Source: Gammaproteobacteria bacterium (lineage in GTDB: Bacteria > Pseudomonadota > Gammaproteobacteria > Xanthomonadales > Wenzhouxiangellaceae). Taken from it: 64,000 bases of DNA. The notes beneath the pieces are model-generated. The model did no database searches, was not told the origin of the DNA, and saw only the letters and a list, made by a program, of their open reading frames with translations. The position numbers and the translations under genes were made by a program. Of the stretch, positions 33,662-44,986 are shown piece by piece (positions within the stretch are counted from its first letter, which is position 1; every line of letters starts with the position of its first letter). The stretch lies in contig PWYW01000056.1 of NCBI GenBank assembly GCA_003567685.1, positions 1 through 64,000 of the forward strand, in the 5' to 3' direction.

Positions 33662-34647
33662 CAGTTCAGGAAGCGACCGCAGGCAGACAGGCTCCGGTCA
33701 TTGATTTGCAGGTGAACGGTAATCGGAAACGTCCAGCCAACCATGGTGTCGGTGCAATCGGCCTGTTCCAGGGTCACCTCGGCCAGGTTGCCGGGTGATT
33801 CGGCGCGGTAGCCGGCCTGGTCGGGCAGAATTTCAAGCGTACCGGAGAATTCCAGCTCGGAAACCCCATAATCCAGCACCAGTTCGAGATCCGCCTGTTC
33901 GTGGCGAGCGTGCAGATGCCAGCCCGGCTCGTTGCCGACCGCACGGAAATCCACGCCATCCATCATCGCCTGGGTCCAGGGCGACACCCGGTCGCGCGGC
34001 ACGCAGTCCACGGCGTCGCCATCGGCCAGGGTCAAGCGGGCCTGATCCTGACCGCGAGTCCAGAATTCGACCTCATCGGCCGCATAGCGGGCACCCGAAG
34101 CCGCCGGTTGAAGCTCAAGCTCCAGCAGCGCCCAGGGTAGCGACAGCCTGGCGGATTCGTCACCGTCGAACTGAACATCCAACGCCACTTCGCCACACTG
34201 GAAGGAGTGCCATCCGGCCATCGGCTCATCGCGATCCGGATCGGCTTCGCTGTAGTCAACGCCAGTCAGGCGAATCCTGCCCAACTCCGCTGAATCGGCG
34301 CTTATGGGCACCTCGGCCGCAAAACGTGGACTTCCGTCCGGCAAGAACAGCGTCAAGTGAAGGTGGTAGGTTTTGCCCACCTCCAGCAAGTCAGCAGCCA
34401 CCGACAGGCCGAAGGGATACGGCGGCGCCTCTGGACCCTCGATTCGCTCATGTGCGAGAACCTCACCAGTGGCGTCATCAGCCAACTCGATTTCGAGCGT
34501 CGAACCCGGCGGCATCATGATCCGTTCAAGATAATAGGCCTCTCCGGTGATCTCGGCCCGAGCCTCCGAGGTGAGGGGCTCCTGCGCTGAATCTCCGCCA
34601 CACGCTGCCAGGGCGACAATGGTGAAAAACCATAGCCATCGTTTCAT
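33661..34647 (-). CDS. Two-domain lipoprotein (YbaY-like plus COG3650-like)
   Basis: 328 residues. A lipoprotein signal, MKRWLWFFTIVALAACGG, gives Cys16 as the anchor. Residues ~30–125 (ITGEAYYLERIMMPPGSTLEIEL…PFGLSVAADLLEVGKTYHL) match the YbaY-type beta-barrel domain. The C-terminal half (FRAVGNEPGWHLHARHE, then CTDTM…CGRFLN) resembles the COG3650/MliC-like beta domain that includes paired Cys. It is probably an outer-membrane or periplasmic lipoprotein of envelope function. Activity is unknown. Confidence 0.75.
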   Translation of the reverse strand: MKRWLWFFTIVALAACGGDSAQEPLTSEARAEITGEAYYLERIMMPPGSTLEIELADDATGEVLAHERIEGPEAPPYPFGLSVAADLLEVGKTYHLHLTLFLPDGSPRFAAEVPISADSAELGRIRLTGVDYSEADPDRDEPMAGWHSFQCGEVALDVQFDGDESARLSLPWALLELELQPAASGARYAADEVEFWTRGQDQARLTLADGDAVDCVPRDRVSPWTQAMMDGVDFRAVGNEPGWHLHARHEQADLELVLDYGVSELEFSGTLEILPDQAGYRAESPGNLAEVTLEQADCTDTMVGWTFPITVHLQINDRSLSACGRFLN

Positions 34648-34718
34648 CGTTATCCCACCCGCTTTGATTGCCTATGAGGTTATCAAGCTTAACCCATCAA
34701 ATGGGCACTCGACAGGCT

Positions 34719-36665
<1,947 letters not shown>

Positions 36666-36766
36666 GGTGGATCCAGGCTGAGAAATATCCAGCGCAAAGA
36701 GTAGCAAGGAAGCGGCGCCAGCGTCAGTTGTACGAAGGGGCAGTCTTATGCAGGCACGACTAACAT

Positions 36767-39700
36767 TCAGCCGGCGCCGGGCCGGCTGCGCATGGACAGG
36801 CGGTAGAGCAAGGGGATGACGAACAGGGTGAGCAGGGCCGAGACGGTAAGACCCCAGACCAGGGTAACGGCCACCGGGCCCCAGAGCAATGAGCGGCCGC
36901 CCAGGCCTAGTGCCAGTGACAGCAGGCCTGCGATGGTGGTCGCGGTGGTCATGATGATGGGAATTACCCGCCGGCGAGCCGCGTAGATCGTCGCGTGGAG
37001 CGGGCGCATGCCGGCGGACAGACGCTGGTTGGCCGCGTCGATCAACACGATGGCAGCGTTGACGGCGATGCCGGCCAGGGCAATGATTCCGTAGAGCGTG
37101 TACAGGCTTAAGGGATTACCCGACAGCAGCAAACCAAAGACCACGCCGGTGAAGGCCATCGGCACCGTGGCCAGGATCAGCAGCGGCTGGAAGTAGCTGC
37201 GGAACTGGGTGGCCAGGATGAGGTAGATCAGACCCAGTCCAAGCAGGAACAATACGGCCATGGCCTCCAGCGATTCCTCGATGTCATCCAGTTCGCCGGT
37301 GAAATCCAGATCGGTATTCGGGAAGTCGGCGCGCACCTCGTCCCAGGCGGCCAGGATGCGGCGGTTGACTTCGACGGTATTGGTCACGCGCCGGTCGATA
37401 TCGCCTTCCACCGTGATAGTCCGCCGCAGGTTGTAGTGACGGATGACGCCGGGCGCCTCACCGGCCTGCGCGCTGACCAGTCCGCCCAGACGACTGACCT
37501 GCCCATTGGGCAGTACCAGCGGGTCATCGAGGACATCCATCGGATCACCGGGGCGCGGCCGTTCGGCGCGAACGCGCAATTCATAACGATCACCCGCCTC
37601 GCGGGTGAAGCCGACGATATCGCCATCGACATGCAGCCGCAGCAGGCGGGCCAGGGGCTCGGGCGCCAGCCCGGCCTGGGCCAGGGCTTCCCGGTCAAGC
37701 CGCAGCACCAGCTCGGAGCGACCGGGCACCCGGTCGTCGGTAATGTCGCGGGTACCGGGCAGTTCGGCAATCAGCTCGCGCAAACGCTCGGTGGCCCGTC
37801 TGAGCTCGTCGAAATCGTCGCTTCGAACCTTGACGTTGATCGGCTGCTGAGTCGGTGGCCCGCCGGAAATCTGCAGGAAGGCAATGCTGCCGTCGATCGG
37901 CGTCGATTCGACATCAGCGCGCATGGCCTCGATCACCTGGTTGACGTCACGTCGGCCGCGCGGCGGGTTGAGCGACACCACCACCTGTCCGTACTGGTCG
38001 CCGAACAGCGGCTCGACGTCGGTGAACTGGACACCGGCCAGGCTGATCACTGATCGCGCCTCATCGGGCTCCAGGTGCTGGCGGACGCGAGCCTCAACCT
38101 GCTGGACCCGTTCGATGGTGTCGTCCAGCGCCACATCGCCGGGCAGGTCGACCTGTACGTAGAACAGGCGCATCGGGTCGAAGGCGAAAAATTCCAGCCG
38201 CACCAGGCCGGCAGCGACCATGGTCAGGGCGAAGGCAAAACCCAACGCTGAAAGCGACAGGAAACGCCGTGGCCGGCGCATGACATAAACGAGCGAGCGC
38301 ACGTAACGGCGCCGAATGAGCCGGGTCAGTTCGCCTCGCCTATCGCGCCCGGCAGCAGGCGGCTGGTAGCGGCTGTGGACCACCTGGGTCGGCAGCACCC
38401 AGAAGGCCTGGACCAGCGAGATCAACAGCCCTACCGTGACCACGAAGGGCACCACGAACATGAACTTGCCGACGATGCCCGGCAGCAGCATCAGCGGCAG
38501 GAAGGCGGCAATGGTGGTCAGGACCGAGGCAGTCAGCGGCATAGCCACTTCGCCAAAGGCCCGGGTGGCCGCCTGCATGGCCGGCTGGCCCCGCCGCAAG
38601 CGGTAATAGATGGCCTCGACCATCACCACCGACACATCGACCAGCATGCCAAGCACGATCACCACGCCCAGCAGCACGGTGATGTTGAGGGTGAACCCGA
38701 CGGCATACAGCACGGCGAAGGTGCCGGCCACGCACAGGATCAGGCCGCTGCCGACCAGCAGGGCGATGCGGCTGGCCAGGAACAGCCAGCAGACCAGGAG
38801 CACCAGCAACAGGCCAACCACGGCGTTGTTGCGCATGATGTCGATGGCCTCGCGGGTGGCCACGGTCTGGTCGTCGGCCAGCACCAGCGCCAGGCCCTGA
38901 TCAGCCAGTACCGGGTTGCGCCGCTCAATGTAATCGTTGAGTTCGGCAATCAGCTCCAGGGTGTTGGCGCCTGGTCGCTTGGTGACCGACAGCAGAATGG
39001 CCGGGCGGCCCTCGTGGCGCACCAGCTGTTCCGGGATACTGGCACCCAGGCGCATGCGAGCGACCTCATCGAAACGCACCACGCCGCCGTCGACCGGGCT
39101 TGGCAGGGTCAAGCCGGCCAGGGCCTGGGGGTCGATCGAGCGGCCTTCGGCGCGAATCAGCCATTGGCCATGGGCCGTTTGCAGGCGTCCGGCAAAAACG
39201 TCCCGGTACCAGCCCGATGCGGCGTTGGCCAGATCCAGCGCGTTGAGCCCGCGGGCGGCCAGTGCCGCCGGGTCGAACAGCAGCTGCAGCTCCGGCGTGT
39301 TCAGGCCCTGGGCCAGAATCTGGTCGACCGAGCCCAGGCGTTCGAGGTCCTGCCGGGCTCGGCGGGCCAGGCTCCTTAGCGCGTCGTCGTCGGCCTGGCC
39401 CACCGCCAGCACCAGCGCGGTCGGGAAGCCTGAGGAAGAAGTGACCTCGAAGATGTTCGGGTCGCGCGCCTCGGGCGGCAGTTCGTCGTTGACCATGGCC
39501 TGCACTTCCCGCCGCAGGTCGGCCACCCGTCGCTCGAAATCGCGCTGGGAAATTTCCTGGAAGCGGACCAGGATATTGGAGACGTTCTCGCGGCTGCTGG
39601 AGACCACGAAACGCACGTCCTGCAGCCGGGCGATGGCTTCTTCCAGCGGGTCGGTGACCAGCCGCTCGACGTCCTCGGCCGAAGCGCCAGGCAGCACCGT

Positions 39701-39838
39701 GGTCATGTTGATCCAGTTGAAATTGACTTCCGGATCGCGCTCGCGCGGCATCAGCCAGAACGCGGCCAGCCCCATGGCCAGCACCACCACCATGAACACA
39801 TTGGCCAGCGGGTGGTTTGCGTACAGGCGATTGAGCAT
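36767..39838 (-). CDS. RND-family efflux pump permease
   Basis: 1023 residues from ATG 39838 (the track uses a TTG two codons upstream). Two homologous halves, each with a porter domain and membrane helices; the start MLNRLYANHPLANVFMVVVLAMGLAAF is the first helix. PGASAEDVERLVTDPLEEAI is the conserved early porter motif. The TM4 proton-relay segment reads GMLVDVSVVMVEA: the AcrB Asp407 equivalent is kept, but the Asp408 position is Val. That is unlike AcrB but seen in divergent RND groups. It is paired with the adaptor upstream; no outer-membrane TolC gene is adjacent. The substrate is unknown. Confidence 0.92.
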   Translation of the reverse strand: MLNRLYANHPLANVFMVVVLAMGLAAFWLMPRERDPEVNFNWINMTTVLPGASAEDVERLVTDPLEEAIARLQDVRFVVSSSRENVSNILVRFQEISQRDFERRVADLRREVQAMVNDELPPEARDPNIFEVTSSSGFPTALVLAVGQADDDALRSLARRARQDLERLGSVDQILAQGLNTPELQLLFDPAALAARGLNALDLANAASGWYRDVFAGRLQTAHGQWLIRAEGRSIDPQALAGLTLPSPVDGGVVRFDEVARMRLGASIPEQLVRHEGRPAILLSVTKRPGANTLELIAELNDYIERRNPVLADQGLALVLADDQTVATREAIDIMRNNAVVGLLLVLLVCWLFLASRIALLVGSGLILCVAGTFAVLYAVGFTLNITVLLGVVIVLGMLVDVSVVMVEAIYYRLRRGQPAMQAATRAFGEVAMPLTASVLTTIAAFLPLMLLPGIVGKFMFVVPFVVTVGLLISLVQAFWVLPTQVVHSRYQPPAAGRDRRGELTRLIRRRYVRSLVYVMRRPRRFLSLSALGFAFALTMVAAGLVRLEFFAFDPMRLFYVQVDLPGDVALDDTIERVQQVEARVRQHLEPDEARSVISLAGVQFTDVEPLFGDQYGQVVVSLNPPRGRRDVNQVIEAMRADVESTPIDGSIAFLQISGGPPTQQPINVKVRSDDFDELRRATERLRELIAELPGTRDITDDRVPGRSELVLRLDREALAQAGLAPEPLARLLRLHVDGDIVGFTREAGDRYELRVRAERPRPGDPMDVLDDPLVLPNGQVSRLGGLVSAQAGEAPGVIRHYNLRRTITVEGDIDRRVTNTVEVNRRILAAWDEVRADFPNTDLDFTGELDDIEESLEAMAVLFLLGLGLIYLILATQFRSYFQPLLILATVPMAFTGVVFGLLLSGNPLSLYTLYGIIALAGIAVNAAIVLIDAANQRLSAGMRPLHATIYAARRRVIPIIMTTATTIAGLLSLALGLGGRSLLWGPVAVTLVWGLTVSALLTLFVIPLLYRLSMRSRPGAG

Positions 39839-39857
39839 GCTCAAAGCCGTGCCGTGT

Positions 39858-40862
39858 TCACTCTGCGACGCGAACCCGGTCGCCTGGCGCCAACCGCTGA
39901 CGCCCGCGGTCGATCAACCGCGCATCGGCAGGCAGATCAACAGGATGAGGCCGACCGGCATCGGCACCGGGCAGCTCGAGAAATTCGACCTGTTCACCAT
40001 CGTCGGACAGCAGCAGCACGCCCAATCGACCGTCTCGCTGAAGAATGTAGTCAGGCGGCAAGGCCAGGCGCGGGTCGGTCCAGCGAACCACGCCTTCGCT
40101 GCCGGTCAGAGCCGGGGCGTCGGTAAAGCGCAGGCGGCTTTCGCGTGTACGACTGCCTTGGGCAATCACCCCGGCAACGCGGTCCAGTTCAACGGCATAA
40201 GTGCGCCCGTCGGAGACGAATTCGATGGGCTCGGCAATCGCCAGCCCGGCAGCCAATGCCGGACTGACTGACGACACCACTTCCAGATCAGTCGAAGCGA
40301 CCAGTTCCAGCAGCGCAACACCGGGCGTGGCCAGTGCACCCTGACCAATCAGACGGGCCGTCAGGACACCCTCAAATGGCGCCTTGATACGGGTTCGGTC
40401 CAGCATCAACTCGGCCTGGGCAAGGGCCTGACGGGCAAGCGCTCGCTCGGCAGTGGCCTGGCGCAAAATGGTCTCGGCCTCAAGCTGCTGATCCTCGGAC
40501 ACGAAACGGTCCGGCGCCAGGCGCCGCGCCCGTTCGGCCCGCAAACGGGCAAGATCATGGCCGGCCCCGGCCAGATCAAGCTGGGCCAGCGCCCGCTCCC
40601 GCTCGATGTCAAAACTGCTGGAATCCAGCCGGAGCAGCAGTTGACCAGGCTCGACCGTGTCGCCAACCTCGGCCGCCACCTCAACCACGCGCGCCGTGAT
40701 CTCCGCCGACAGCACCGCCTCGTTGAGACTGATCACCCGGGCGGCCGCCTGACGCTCCAGCGCCACAGCCACCTCGCCGAACGGGCGAACGGTGACGGTT
40801 TCCTGGGCCGCCAGCACAGGTGCCGCAAGGGCAAGAAAAATGGCGGCTATCGCGTGTTTCAT
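39858..40862 (-). CDS. RND pump periplasmic adaptor (membrane fusion protein)
   Basis: 334 residues from ATG 40862. A Sec signal (IFLALAAPVLAAQE) precedes a lipoyl/barrel-sandwich hybrid domain (ARVVEVAAEVGDTVEPGQLLLRLD), an alpha-helical hairpin rich in Ala/Arg/Glu, and the second lipoyl half (IKAPFEGVLTARLIGQGALATPG). The beta-barrel domain follows. It links the inner-membrane permease encoded 19 nt downstream to an outer-membrane channel. Confidence 0.9.
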   Translation of the reverse strand: MKHAIAAIFLALAAPVLAAQETVTVRPFGEVAVALERQAAARVISLNEAVLSAEITARVVEVAAEVGDTVEPGQLLLRLDSSSFDIERERALAQLDLAGAGHDLARLRAERARRLAPDRFVSEDQQLEAETILRQATAERALARQALAQAELMLDRTRIKAPFEGVLTARLIGQGALATPGVALLELVASTDLEVVSSVSPALAAGLAIAEPIEFVSDGRTYAVELDRVAGVIAQGSRTRESRLRFTDAPALTGSEGVVRWTDPRLALPPDYILQRDGRLGVLLLSDDGEQVEFLELPGADAGRPHPVDLPADARLIDRGRQRLAPGDRVRVAE

Positions 40863-40899
40863 CGACAAAGCTTACGCCCTGCCCTGTCAACACAAACGT

Positions 40900-41391
40900 T
40901 CATTCTGACGCCTCGTCCAGGGCCGCCAGCGCTGCCTGATCCAGGCGAAACACCGTCCATTCATCCATCGGGCGGGCGCCGAGCGAGCGGTAGAAATCAA
41001 TCGCCGGCTGGTTCCAGTCGAGAACGCTCCATTCCATCCGTCCACATCCGCGCCGGTGAGCCTCTTGGGCCAAGTGCAACAACAGCGCCTTGCCGATGCC
41101 GCGGCCACGCCAGTCGGGCTTGACGAACAGGTCTTCGAGATACAAGCCCGGACGGGCCAGAAAGGTCGAAAAGTTGAAGAAATACAGGGCAAACCCGACG
41201 GTCTGGCCATCGCACTCGGCCAGCCTGGCGTGAACCAGCGGCTGATCGCAGAACAATTGTTCAGCCAAACGCTCCGGCGTGGCAACGACTTCGTGCTCCA
41301 GCTTCTCGTAACGGGCCAGCTCAACAATCAGCGCCAGCAAGTCGGCCTCGTCACCAGGACGGGCGGCACGGATGAGGAAGGGTTCGTTCAT
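40900..41391 (-). CDS. GNAT-family N-acetyltransferase (diamine acetyltransferase-like)
   Basis: 163 residues. The acetyl-CoA-binding motif A reads LFVKPDWRGRGIGKALL, and motif B region WSVLDWNQPAIDFYRSLGA is characteristic of the spermidine/spermine and thialysine acetyltransferase subgroup. ALYFFNFSTFLARPGLYLEDLFV also follows that group. The likely substrate is a polyamine or a lysine analogue. Start ATG is clear. It stands between the RND genes and etfA on the same strand, separated from etfA by a terminator. Confidence 0.85.
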   Translation of the reverse strand: MNEPFLIRAARPGDEADLLALIVELARYEKLEHEVVATPERLAEQLFCDQPLVHARLAECDGQTVGFALYFFNFSTFLARPGLYLEDLFVKPDWRGRGIGKALLLHLAQEAHRRGCGRMEWSVLDWNQPAIDFYRSLGARPMDEWTVFRLDQAALAALDEASE

Positions 41392-41417
41392 GGCAAAAAC
41401 CTGTTCTTGGGTCGGGT

Positions 41418-41459
41418 AAAGAAAAACAGCCCTGGCACCAACGGTGCGCAGGGCTGTTT
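41418..41459 (-). terminator. Intrinsic terminator of etfBA
   Basis: On the minus strand, AACAGCCCT and AGGGCTGTT form a stem around a GC loop that can itself fold (GCACC…GGTGC), followed by TTTTTCTTT. It lies just past the etfA stop. Confidence 0.8.
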
Positions 41460-41489
41460 CCCAATGTCAGACGCGGCCTGACTGGCCTG

Positions 41490-42428
41490 TCAGACGGCGT
41501 TTTCCAACTCGGGCACCAGCTCGAACAAGTCGCCGACCAGACCCAGGTCGGCAATCTCGAAGATCGGCGCTTCCGGGTCCTTGTTGATGGCGACGATGGT
41601 GCCGGCGTCCTTGATACCAGTGAGGTGCTGGATGGCCCCGGAGATACCGATGGCGAAGTACAGATCCGGCGCGATGATCTTGCCGGTCTGACCCACCTGC
41701 AATTCATTCGGCACGTAACCGGCATCAACCGCCGCCCGCGAGGCGCCAACGGCCGCGCCCATCTTCTTGGCCAGGCTGTAGATGATGGCGAAGTTGTCCG
41801 ACGAGCCCAGCGCACGACCGCCGGAGACCACTACGTCGGCCGACGACAGATCAGGGCCTTCGCCGTCCGAGCCTTCGACCTTGACGAACCGTGTGTGGCC
41901 GGGGTTGCTTGCCTGCGGCGAACGCTCTTCGATGCTGGCCGAACCACCTTCCTCGGCTGCGGCAAACGATGCGGTTCGTATGGTCGCCACCACGGGGCCA
42001 CCGTCCGGTACGCGCACCGTGACGATGGCATTGCCGGCGTAGATCGGGCGCTTGAAGGTGCGCTCGTCGATCACCTCCATGATATCGGAGACCTGGTTGA
42101 CGCCCATCAGCGCTGCGGCCCGCGGCAGCAGGTCCTTGCCGAAGGTGGTCGACGGTGCCAGAACGTGGCTGTAGTCACCCGCCAGGGCGGCCACTTCCGG
42201 CGCCAGGCGCGCGGCCAGCGGATGGGCGAAATCGTCGTGGGCAATGGTCAGCACGCGGCTGACCCCGGCCAGCGCCGCTGCCGACGGGGCCACGGCCGAC
42301 GGATCGGCAGCGAAAACCACCAGGTCGATATTGCTGATGCCCATCTTGAGGGCACCGCTCAGGGTCTTGGCCGTGGCCGGGTTCAAGGCCTGGCCGTCAT
42401 GTTCGGCAATGATCAGAATTCGGCTCAT
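41490..42428 (-). CDS. etfA: Electron transfer flavoprotein subunit alpha
   Basis: 312 residues. EtfA binds the redox-active FAD; the C-terminal FAD motif is [36 protein letters not shown] in pieces, followed by [25 protein letters not shown]. With EtfB it passes electrons from acyl-CoA and branched-chain dehydrogenases to ETF:ubiquinone oxidoreductase. Its ATG shares one base with the etfB stop (TAATG), so translation is coupled. This fits the branched-chain/fatty-acid genes in the window. Confidence 0.96.
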   Translation of the reverse strand: MSRILIIAEHDGQALNPATAKTLSGALKMGISNIDLVVFAADPSAVAPSAAALAGVSRVLTIAHDDFAHPLAARLAPEVAALAGDYSHVLAPSTTFGKDLLPRAAALMGVNQVSDIMEVIDERTFKRPIYAGNAIVTVRVPDGGPVVATIRTASFAAAEEGGSASIEERSPQASNPGHTRFVKVEGSDGEGPDLSSADVVVSGGRALGSSDNFAIIYSLAKKMGAAVGASRAAVDAGYVPNELQVGQTGKIIAPDLYFAIGISGAIQHLTGIKDAGTIVAINKDPEAPIFEIADLGLVGDLFELVPELENAV

Positions 42429-43174
42429 TACAGCAGTCCCTTGTTCTTGAGTTCACCCACCAGCTCGGCAACGCTGCCGACCATCTTGCCCCCGCCCCGC
42501 TTGGGCGGCGGTTCGAAGCTGACCGACTCGATGTCGGCGGCGGTTTCAATACCCAGATCGCCGATCGCAACGGTGTCCAGCGGCTTGCGCTTGGCTTTCA
42601 TGATGTCCGGCAGCTTGACGAAGCGCGGCTCATTCAGGCGCAAATCGGAGGTCATCACCGCCGGCAAATCAATCTCGATGGTTTCCAGGCCGGCGTCCAC
42701 CTCACGGGCCACCGTCGCCTTGCCGTCGGCCAGCTCCACCTTCGAGGCGAAGGTAGCCTGCGGACGATCCCACAGCGCGGCCAGCATCTGACCGGTCTGG
42801 TTGCAGTCGTCATCGATAGCCTGCTTGCCCAGGAAAACGATGCCGGGGCTTTCGCGCTCAATCAGCTTCATGAATACCCGCGCGGCCGTCAGTGGCTGGG
42901 TAGCCACCTCAGTTTCAACGTGGATGGCGCGGTCGGCGCCCATCGCCAGACCGGTGCGCAGCTGCTGCTGGACGTCATTGCTGCCAATCGAGCAGACAAT
43001 GACTTCCTCGGCCTCACCCCGTTCCTTGATGCGCAGCGCTTCTTCCAGCGCAATCTCGTCAAAGGGGTTGATCGACATTTTCACGCCGTCGGTCTCCACG
43101 CCGGTGCCGTCGCTCTTGACGCGCACCCGCACGTTGTAATCCACCACTCGCTTGAGGGCGACCAGAATTTTCAT
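42428..43174 (-). CDS. etfB: Electron transfer flavoprotein subunit beta
   Basis: 248 residues, normal length. MKILVALKRVVDYNVRVRVK, MSINPFDEIALEEALRIKERG and the signature LKAKRKPLDT-type segment (IMKAKRKPLDTVA) are diagnostic. EtfB binds AMP structurally and docks dehydrogenases through its recognition loop. First gene of the etfBA operon. Confidence 0.96.
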   Translation of the reverse strand: MKILVALKRVVDYNVRVRVKSDGTGVETDGVKMSINPFDEIALEEALRIKERGEAEEVIVCSIGSNDVQQQLRTGLAMGADRAIHVETEVATQPLTAARVFMKLIERESPGIVFLGKQAIDDDCNQTGQMLAALWDRPQATFASKVELADGKATVAREVDAGLETIEIDLPAVMTSDLRLNEPRFVKLPDIMKAKRKPLDTVAIGDLGIETAADIESVSFEPPPKRGGGKMVGSVAELVGELKNKGLL

Positions 43175-43248
43175 GCATTACTCCGCGCTTGATTGTTCAG
43201 GTTCCAAGCCCCTCATTGTAGCTGCTGGGGCGTGATCAGATCGGACAT

Positions 43249-44142
43249 TCAAGGCGATGCCAATGCCCGCGCAGCCACTTCGACGGCCTGGCGGTCGAGC
43301 AGAAATACTCCGTCACCGCCGTGGGCAAACTCCAGCCAGACCAAATCCACATGGTCAGCCAGCAAAGCATCCAACGCCTCTGCCGCCTCGCCCACCTCGC
43401 ACACCAGGATGCCGTGACCGGACAAATGCCGGGGCGCCTGTACCAGCAAGCGTCGAACAAGGTCCAGACCATCCGCCCCGGCCTCCAGGCCCAAGCTGGG
43501 CTCATGCAGGAACTCGGTCGGCAAACCCGCCATGGATGCAGTCGGCACATAAGGAGGGTTGGCCAGAATCAGATCGTAGACGGCATCGCCAGCATCGGCC
43601 AGCAAATCGGAGTGTCGGCACCGTACGCGGCTTTCCAGACCGTGCCGGGCGACATTGCGCCGGGCCAACTCAAGGGCGGCGTCACTGATGTCCAGGGCAT
43701 CCACCTCAACCCCCGGCCAATGGCTGGCCAAGGCAATGGCCAGGCAGCCCGAGCCGGTACCGACGTCGACCGCCCGCTTCAGGTCGTTGGCGGCCAACCA
43801 GGGCTCGAAGCCATCCAGGATCAGCTCGGCAATCGGCGACCGCGGCACCAGGACATCCGGCGAGACTTCGAATTCCAGGCCGGCCAGCCACCCCCGACCC
43901 AGCAGGTAGGCCAGTGGTTGACGGGTCTCGATACGCTGAGTCAACAAGCTCTCAATGCGGGCCTGTTCCTCCGTAGTCAGAATACGAGCAAAGGCTTCGC
44001 TGTCGAAATCGGGCGGCAGCCCCAGCGCGGCTGAAGCCAGCCAGCAGGCTTCATCAATGGCATTGTCCGTGCCATGGCCGAAATACACACCGGCCGCATC
44101 CATGCGTCGAGCAGCCAGGCGAATCTGTTCTTCGAGCGTCAT
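43249..44142 (-). CDS. prmB: Ribosomal protein L3 glutamine N5-methyltransferase PrmB
   Basis: 297 residues. A helical N-terminal domain precedes the SAM-binding Rossmann domain: VDVGTGSGCLAIALA (motif I), DALDIS, and catalytic LANPPYVPTASMAGLPTEF (NPPY). The extended NPPY segment with MAxLPxEFxHEP separates PrmB from PrmC and HemK paralogues. It methylates a glutamine of ribosomal protein L3. It stands alone, divergent from the SCO gene. Confidence 0.9.
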   Translation of the reverse strand: MTLEEQIRLAARRMDAAGVYFGHGTDNAIDEACWLASAALGLPPDFDSEAFARILTTEEQARIESLLTQRIETRQPLAYLLGRGWLAGLEFEVSPDVLVPRSPIAELILDGFEPWLAANDLKRAVDVGTGSGCLAIALASHWPGVEVDALDISDAALELARRNVARHGLESRVRCRHSDLLADAGDAVYDLILANPPYVPTASMAGLPTEFLHEPSLGLEAGADGLDLVRRLLVQAPRHLSGHGILVCEVGEAAEALDALLADHVDLVWLEFAHGGDGVFLLDRQAVEVAARALASP

Positions 44143-44268
44143 TGTCGAGGGGCGACCCCACCAGTTGAATGAATCCTCAGTTTACTCGTTCAACAAGGAA
44201 CCGAAGACGGCCAATCCGGTCGGTATGCCTGTCTGCCTCGTTGATCAACCCGCGATATACTCTTGCCC

Positions 44269-44913
44269 ATGAAAAATTCCTCTTTCGAAGCCCGTCAGCA
44301 GGGCCGTGTATTCCTGATTTTCATCGTCCTTGTCCTGGCCATGGGTGCCGGTTTGATCGTTGCCAATCAAATGATCCAACGCACCTCGGACTGGCGCGCC
44401 GCTTCGCTGTTTCCGACACCCAGGGCGCTGTCCGACTTTGAATTGCGTACTGCCGAGGGCGACGCCTTCACTCGAACCAACCTTGAGGGCCAGTGGAACC
44501 TGTTGTTTTTCGGTTTCACCAACTGCCCGGATGTCTGCCCGGACACCCTGGCCATGCTGGCCCAGTCAATGCAGCAACTGGAACTGATGCGTCGCGATGA
44601 AAAACCGCAGGTCGTGTTTGTTTCCGTTGACCCTGAGCGGGACGACGGTGAACTACTCGGCGACTATGTCCGCTGGTTCAACCAGGATTTTGTTGCCGTC
44701 ACGGGCGATGAGGATCAGCTCGAAGCACTCAGCCGTCAGCTTGGCGTGGTCTATTTCTTTGAAGAACCCGACGAGCGAACTGGCTTTTACAACGTTGACC
44801 ATTCGGCTGCCGTTCTCATCGTCGATCCGGAAGGCCGGCTGTTCGGCCGGTTCCCGCATCCGCTGACGCCCGATGACGTGACAGCGGATTTGTTCCAGTT
44901 GACAAGACTCTGA
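44269..44913 (+). CDS. SCO1/SenC/PrrC family copper-binding thioredoxin-fold protein
   Basis: 214 residues from ATG 44269 (the track uses a TTG two codons upstream). An N-terminal membrane anchor (VFLIFIVLVLAMGAGLIV) is followed by a thioredoxin-like domain. Copper ligands are Cys86 and Cys90 in FTNCPDVCPDTLAML and His178 in FYNVDHSAAV; VSVDPERDD is also conserved. It functions in CuA assembly of cytochrome oxidase or in thiol redox at the membrane. No oxidase genes are near. A TATACT box lies only ~8 nt before the ATG, so the mRNA could be nearly leaderless. Confidence 0.9.
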   Translation: MKNSSFEARQQGRVFLIFIVLVLAMGAGLIVANQMIQRTSDWRAASLFPTPRALSDFELRTAEGDAFTRTNLEGQWNLLFFGFTNCPDVCPDTLAMLAQSMQQLELMRRDEKPQVVFVSVDPERDDGELLGDYVRWFNQDFVAVTGDEDQLEALSRQLGVVYFFEEPDERTGFYNVDHSAAVLIVDPEGRLFGRFPHPLTPDDVTADLFQLTRL

Positions 44914-44986
44914 GTCAACCATGAAGGTGCCTGCACTCCGTCGCGCCTTCTGGCCGAATCCGCCAACCATTCACTGAGCATCGCCC

